DNA from: Balneolaceae bacterium
GTDB lineage: Bacteria; Bacteroidota; Rhodothermia; Balneolales; Balneolaceae
Assembly (NCBI GenBank): GCA_017643365.1
Contig: JAEPNO010000004.1
Coordinates: 1 to 64,000 of the forward strand
Length of the DNA: 64,000 bases
Direction: 5' to 3'
Shown: piece after piece, positions 60,613 to 64,000 of the stretch
Position numbering within the stretch: position 1 is the stretch's first letter
How the letters are laid out: each line of letters starts with the position of its first letter
Translations under genes and position numbers: made by a program
Notes under the pieces: generated by a model
Seen by the model: the letters and a program-made list of their open reading frames with translations, nothing else
The model's database searches: none
What the model was told of the DNA's origin: nothing

Positions 60613-62934
60613 TTACCAATTAAGACTCAGCACTCGATTGTTGAAGTAGGTGGTATCACCCTCCATAATCATACCTATTTCCCAGATAGGTTCTTTCTGA
60701 GTGGTCACCATTTCTTGGCTTTCGCCATCTCTCAAATACTCAAAAGTGAAGGATTTGTCACCAATCATCACATTCTCGAGTTTGGCTTCATCCCATTCGC
60801 TCGGCATTTGAGGATTTAGATAAACAATTTGCTCCGAAGCCATCGGTTGTATCCCAAAAAACTGTGATACAATCGGAACGGCAAAGCTGTAGATATTCCA
60901 CGCTTGGGTCATCATACCGTAATCGGGCGATACTTCGTACATGCTTCCGGGCAGTGCGTAGCTGAAAGTTCTAGTCATGCGTTGCAGGTAATTCAGTGCC
61001 TGATCGGGGCGACCGTAATTGTTTTTTGCCACAACTTGAACTCCGGTGGGGAGCGTCATCACCGCTCCGGTGTAAGAAAAGATCTTACTTCCTTGAAAAG
61101 AGCCATCATCCGATCCGGCCGATTCATCGCGATCGATGCCGGTCACGAATACGCCAAAGGGATTCACAAATTGTTCGGCCGTTTCTAGCGCTTTCAAGGC
61201 TTTTTCGGGGTCAGCGATTCCCACTTCCATCGGGGTGTTTACTACCCAGTTATGATGCACTACAAAAGGACGTTCTTCATCAGATGGATTATCCAAAATC
61301 GCTTGCCGAGTGGCTTTAAGTTCTTCTACCGCCCACGGTTTGTTTAAGGTGTCGGCGCGGATAATGGCATCGTCGATTAAATGCAGGGCTTGTTCATCCG
61401 TACCGATAAAATCGGCATAAGATTTGAACTCCTCCGACCAAAATTCTGAGTTTATCAGTTTCGCCAGTTTAGTTGCTTTCTCTCGATAAGATGAAGCCAA
61501 TTCTGTCTTACCAAGTTCATCGGCCATAAAAGCGGCATCCGCAAAGGCCTTCTGGGTGTAGGACGCTACATCGATCATCTCGCTACTGAGCCCGTGGATT
61601 TCCATCATCCCATAGCCATCAGGAAACAGGTTGTTGTTGTCGTCATTTTCTTCGAGCAACCACGTTAAGCCGGCTTCAATGGTAGGGAAGTAGCGCTCCA
61701 AAAATTCCCGATCTCCATTCCAGCGATAGATTTGCCAAATCAGCGTAGCAAATTGAGGCGTTTCGTTGATATTACCCGGATTAAATACCGCGCCGTTGGT
61801 CGACATCTCGTGGATGATTCGTCCGTTACCATTTATTGCATTTGAAACGGAATCGAGCAACTCAATGGTGTTGTAGACGGCATCGGTCTGGCCGATCATC
61901 ATATATCCTTGCAGCGCATATTCGCTATCAACCCCAAACCACCATGGGTAATCGGGGATGCCGGCGCCAATTCCTGATCCAATTTCGGGAACCGTACGCA
62001 CCAACCAATCGGAGTTGTATTTGAGCCACTCAAAGGCTTGCTCTAGTTCTTTGTCAGGGATGGTGAGTTTGCTCTGATTTTGAAGTTCTTCGTATCGATC
62101 CCTTTTTGCAGTCAATAGTTCATGTGGATTAGTTTGCAAGGCTTCCAGCGTTTCGATTGCAGATTCTTGATCAGTATAAGAACCTGCGATAAAAAATCGT
62201 TGAGTGACCGCAGAATTAGCCGGAATTTCTAATTCATAGGTGATTGAGCCGGCTGTGCCATTTCCGGGGTGCGTAGAAAAATTAGAAGCGGCACTTGTTG
62301 GAGTTTTATCAGATGTAAATGCAGCAAACCAAGGATTTTCGCTATCTCTGAATAGTACTAAATCACCACGCAATTCTACGGCATCACCCGCATCAACCAT
62401 ATCTGTTCGCTCACCCAACCAAGTAGGCCGTAAATCGGAAAAGGCAGTAAATTCTAATTGGCCAGACACATCCTTATCAGAATTATTTTTGAACACATAT
62501 TCGATAACGATGCCTTCCATGTCGTCCGGTACATAGTTCCATTGTTGTACTGTAACCTTTTTCTCGGCAATGGTATAATCGTGGCGATTGGCGTAGGGAT
62601 AATTGGTAAACGAATCGGCATTGTTCAGTAGAATGGGTTCATCGAAACCGAAGGTAATTGCAGTACTAAATCCATCCATTAACTTTATGGGATGATTCCA
62701 GATACCGCCCATTTCGCCTGTGATGTGCCATCCTATAGGTGGAAAGGTTCCATTTTGATGCCCAACCATGTACACTCGGTTTCCGGCGGTTACATAGGGA
62801 GAATCGAGATACTCCACTTTACCGGTAATATTGGGTGAGTTTTTAGTGATTTCTTCAATATTGGATGAGGGCTGATCTACGCAAGCGCTCAGAATCAAAC
62901 CGCTAAAAAGTAAAAAAAATAGTGATCGCTTCAT
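60613..62934 (-). CDS. Lipoprotein glycosidase, (alpha/alpha)6-barrel (glycogen-debranching-like)
   Basis: The 773-residue lipoprotein has the lipobox LILSACVD (Cys18). A beta-sandwich N-terminal domain (about residues 40-290) is followed by an (alpha/alpha)6 toroid. Landmarks are DYPWWFGVDSEYALQGYMMIGQ, GRIIHEMSTNG and NINETPQFATLIWQIYRWNGD. These are the patterns of GH15/GH63-like and glycogen debranching families. The Asp and Glu residues in WFGVDSEY and IHEMS are good catalytic candidates. It would process an alpha-glucan outside the cytoplasm. The neighbour behind it is a propeller protein on the same strand. Confidence 0.75.
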   Translation of the reverse strand: MKRSLFFLLFSGLILSACVDQPSSNIEEITKNSPNITGKVEYLDSPYVTAGNRVYMVGHQNGTFPPIGWHITGEMGGIWNHPIKLMDGFSTAITFGFDEPILLNNADSFTNYPYANRHDYTIAEKKVTVQQWNYVPDDMEGIVIEYVFKNNSDKDVSGQLEFTAFSDLRPTWLGERTDMVDAGDAVELRGDLVLFRDSENPWFAAFTSDKTPTSAASNFSTHPGNGTAGSITYELEIPANSAVTQRFFIAGSYTDQESAIETLEALQTNPHELLTAKRDRYEELQNQSKLTIPDKELEQAFEWLKYNSDWLVRTVPEIGSGIGAGIPDYPWWFGVDSEYALQGYMMIGQTDAVYNTIELLDSVSNAINGNGRIIHEMSTNGAVFNPGNINETPQFATLIWQIYRWNGDREFLERYFPTIEAGLTWLLEENDDNNNLFPDGYGMMEIHGLSSEMIDVASYTQKAFADAAFMADELGKTELASSYREKATKLAKLINSEFWSEEFKSYADFIGTDEQALHLIDDAIIRADTLNKPWAVEELKATRQAILDNPSDEERPFVVHHNWVVNTPMEVGIADPEKALKALETAEQFVNPFGVFVTGIDRDESAGSDDGSFQGSKIFSYTGAVMTLPTGVQVVAKNNYGRPDQALNYLQRMTRTFSYALPGSMYEVSPDYGMMTQAWNIYSFAVPIVSQFFGIQPMASEQIVYLNPQMPSEWDEAKLENVMIGDKSFTFEYLRDGESQEMVTTQKEPIWEIGMIMEGDTTYFNNRVLSLNW

Positions 62935-62945
62935 GATTCTAAGGA

Positions 62946-63806
62946 TTATTCGTCTACAACAATTGCAATTTTATCGCCTGCATTTGATATCGCCAAGCGA
63001 GTAATTCCGGTTAGATTATATTGACTAAGATCAGCAACTGACGCCCAACGATTTCCATCAAAAAAGAATAGCTCTGAATCTTTCCCCATAAAAATATCGC
63101 CGGAAGGAGTGAGTGCCATGTCTTCCGATTCCGGTACGGTATTCGTGATAAATCGAGATTCATCTTTTTCGGGATAGTAAGCTTGAATCTCCCATACGTC
63201 TTCCTTTTTTAGGATGTAGGCCAGTGCATTTTCGTTTTTCATTTTGTGGAACGACCGACCGGGGTTTTCACCTAATATCTTTTTGTCCAGCGTTCTGGAA
63301 TTATGCCACTGCACTGTTGCGGGTGAAGTATCGGTTGCTAAAATAAAACTGAGATATCGATCACTATCATACCAAGCGTAGTAACCAACAATGCGCTCGG
63401 ATTCCAAAATTATTGGATCCTCGTAACCCGGTGTGATTTTCCAGAATTGTTGCTCGCCGTTATTCCTCAAAATCACAAACGAAATGAACGCACCTTCCGG
63501 TGTTTGGATGGGCGAATACTCAGAGTAACCGGGCGTGTGCATCAAAAAATTAAGCTTCTCATTTTCAATATCATACAATGCCACATCCGTTTGGCCATCG
63601 CGGGTGGCTGCCATCAGAATTCCGGAATCATCCAAAAGAAAAGAAGGCTGATTATCATAGCCGGGATTGTTGGTGATGTTTTTGGGATTGGAAATCGAAT
63701 ACCCATTTTCGGTTTTAGTGAGATCGAAAAGGTAGATTTCAGTGCCACTTTGGGCAAAAATTGAAGTAGCAACGAAGCTGAAAAGCAGTAAGAAAGTTTT
63801 GCGCAT
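62946..63806 (-). CDS. Secreted TolB-type beta-propeller protein (PD40-like)
   Basis: The 286-residue protein has a signal peptide (MRKTFLLLFSFVATSIFAQ) followed by WD/PD40 blades: NNPGYDNQPSFLLDDSGILMAATRDGQTDVALYDIEN, FMHTPGYSEYSPIQTPEGAFISFV and so on. It ends near a short acidic tail. No catalytic residues are visible. It lies 11 bp upstream of the glycosidase gene and is transcribed with it. It may bind the glycosidase or a substrate. Confidence 0.78.
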   Translation of the reverse strand: MRKTFLLLFSFVATSIFAQSGTEIYLFDLTKTENGYSISNPKNITNNPGYDNQPSFLLDDSGILMAATRDGQTDVALYDIENEKLNFLMHTPGYSEYSPIQTPEGAFISFVILRNNGEQQFWKITPGYEDPIILESERIVGYYAWYDSDRYLSFILATDTSPATVQWHNSRTLDKKILGENPGRSFHKMKNENALAYILKKEDVWEIQAYYPEKDESRFITNTVPESEDMALTPSGDIFMGKDSELFFFDGNRWASVADLSQYNLTGITRLAISNAGDKIAIVVDE

Positions 63807-64000
63807 AATAGTATTTGGTTAGAGTGAGAATCTAGTAAAACAAGTTGAAAAAACTGAATACGAATGCCGATGAAAACAATCCTGTTTGTCGAAATGTAAA
63901 AGCACACCGTTGAGCAAACTTCTTACAATATCGTAACAATAGTCTCCTTATATTGTAGAACTATTCATTTTTTTATAATAAGGACACTAGGTAATATGAA

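Noticed and set aside
63998-64000. Start of a following gene at the window edge
   Set aside because: An ATG preceded by an AAGGACACTAGG stretch is plausible, but only one codon is visible; the 190 bp before it hold nothing else I can support.

Overview
The window looks like chromosome of a marine-type member of the Bacteroidota or Balneolota. Supporting this are a GH97 alpha-glucosidase, a TonB receptor paired with a beta-helix lipoprotein, an ExbB/ExbD set with two ExbD copies, an S1 protein with an acidic N-terminus, and moderate A+T. The genus assignment is inference; there is no rRNA here.

Layout. 0-5.7 kb: a nucleotide-sugar epimerase and glycosyltransferase pair, a secreted beta-propeller-like protein and a GH97 lipoprotein. 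5.98-26.4 kb: an accessory region that I read as an integron-type gene-cassette array. 26.4-36.8 kb: GPH sugar symporter, clpC, gpmI, rpsT, cmk, rpsA, MoxR. 36.9-59.9 kb: uppP, a ceramide-desaturase-like protein, an Omp85-type protein and nhaD, a pterin dehydratase, the rpsF-rpsR-rplI operon, dsbD, a giant outer-membrane protein, exbB/exbD, thiL, ftsH, a TonB receptor with its lipoprotein, and a PTPS-folE2 pair. 59.9-60.6 kb: short palindromic and tandem repeats. 60.6-63.8 kb: a glycosidase lipoprotein and a PD40-like propeller.

The main discovery is at 5,979-26,381. Fifteen imperfect inverted-repeat sites (A to O, mostly 130-200 bp) separate fourteen units whose genes all lie on the minus strand. 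They read away from a divergent tyrosine recombinase gene at 25,539-26,381. Each site has AACG at its left and TGTT at its right. On the gene strand this is AACA...CGTT, the same core as classical integron attC sites. In 13 of 14 units the nine bases at one end of the unit are the exact reverse complement of the nine bases at the other end. Twelve different variable sequences are used. This is the signature of cassettes that were once circles carrying their own complete site. The recombinase is 280 aa and lacks the extra IntI segment before the HxxR motif, so it resembles XerC/D rather than IntI, although its tail ends in an SPIENL motif like that of IntI. Cassette cargo includes a mercury-resistance operon with its own ArsR regulator and two operators, two DUF6090 membrane proteins, a PHP-ATPase (TrlF type), an AbiJ-like abortive-infection protein next to a tRNA-like RNA, immunity-like proteins, a Crp-controlled redox pair and several secreted enzymes.

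Most cassette genes start 17-64 bp from the recombination point and lack a visible promoter. The mer and Crp cassettes carry TAnnTTTG promoters of Bacteroidota type. The leader between the last site and the recombinase contains a perfect 24-bp inverted repeat around a hairpin-rich interior and a candidate attI.
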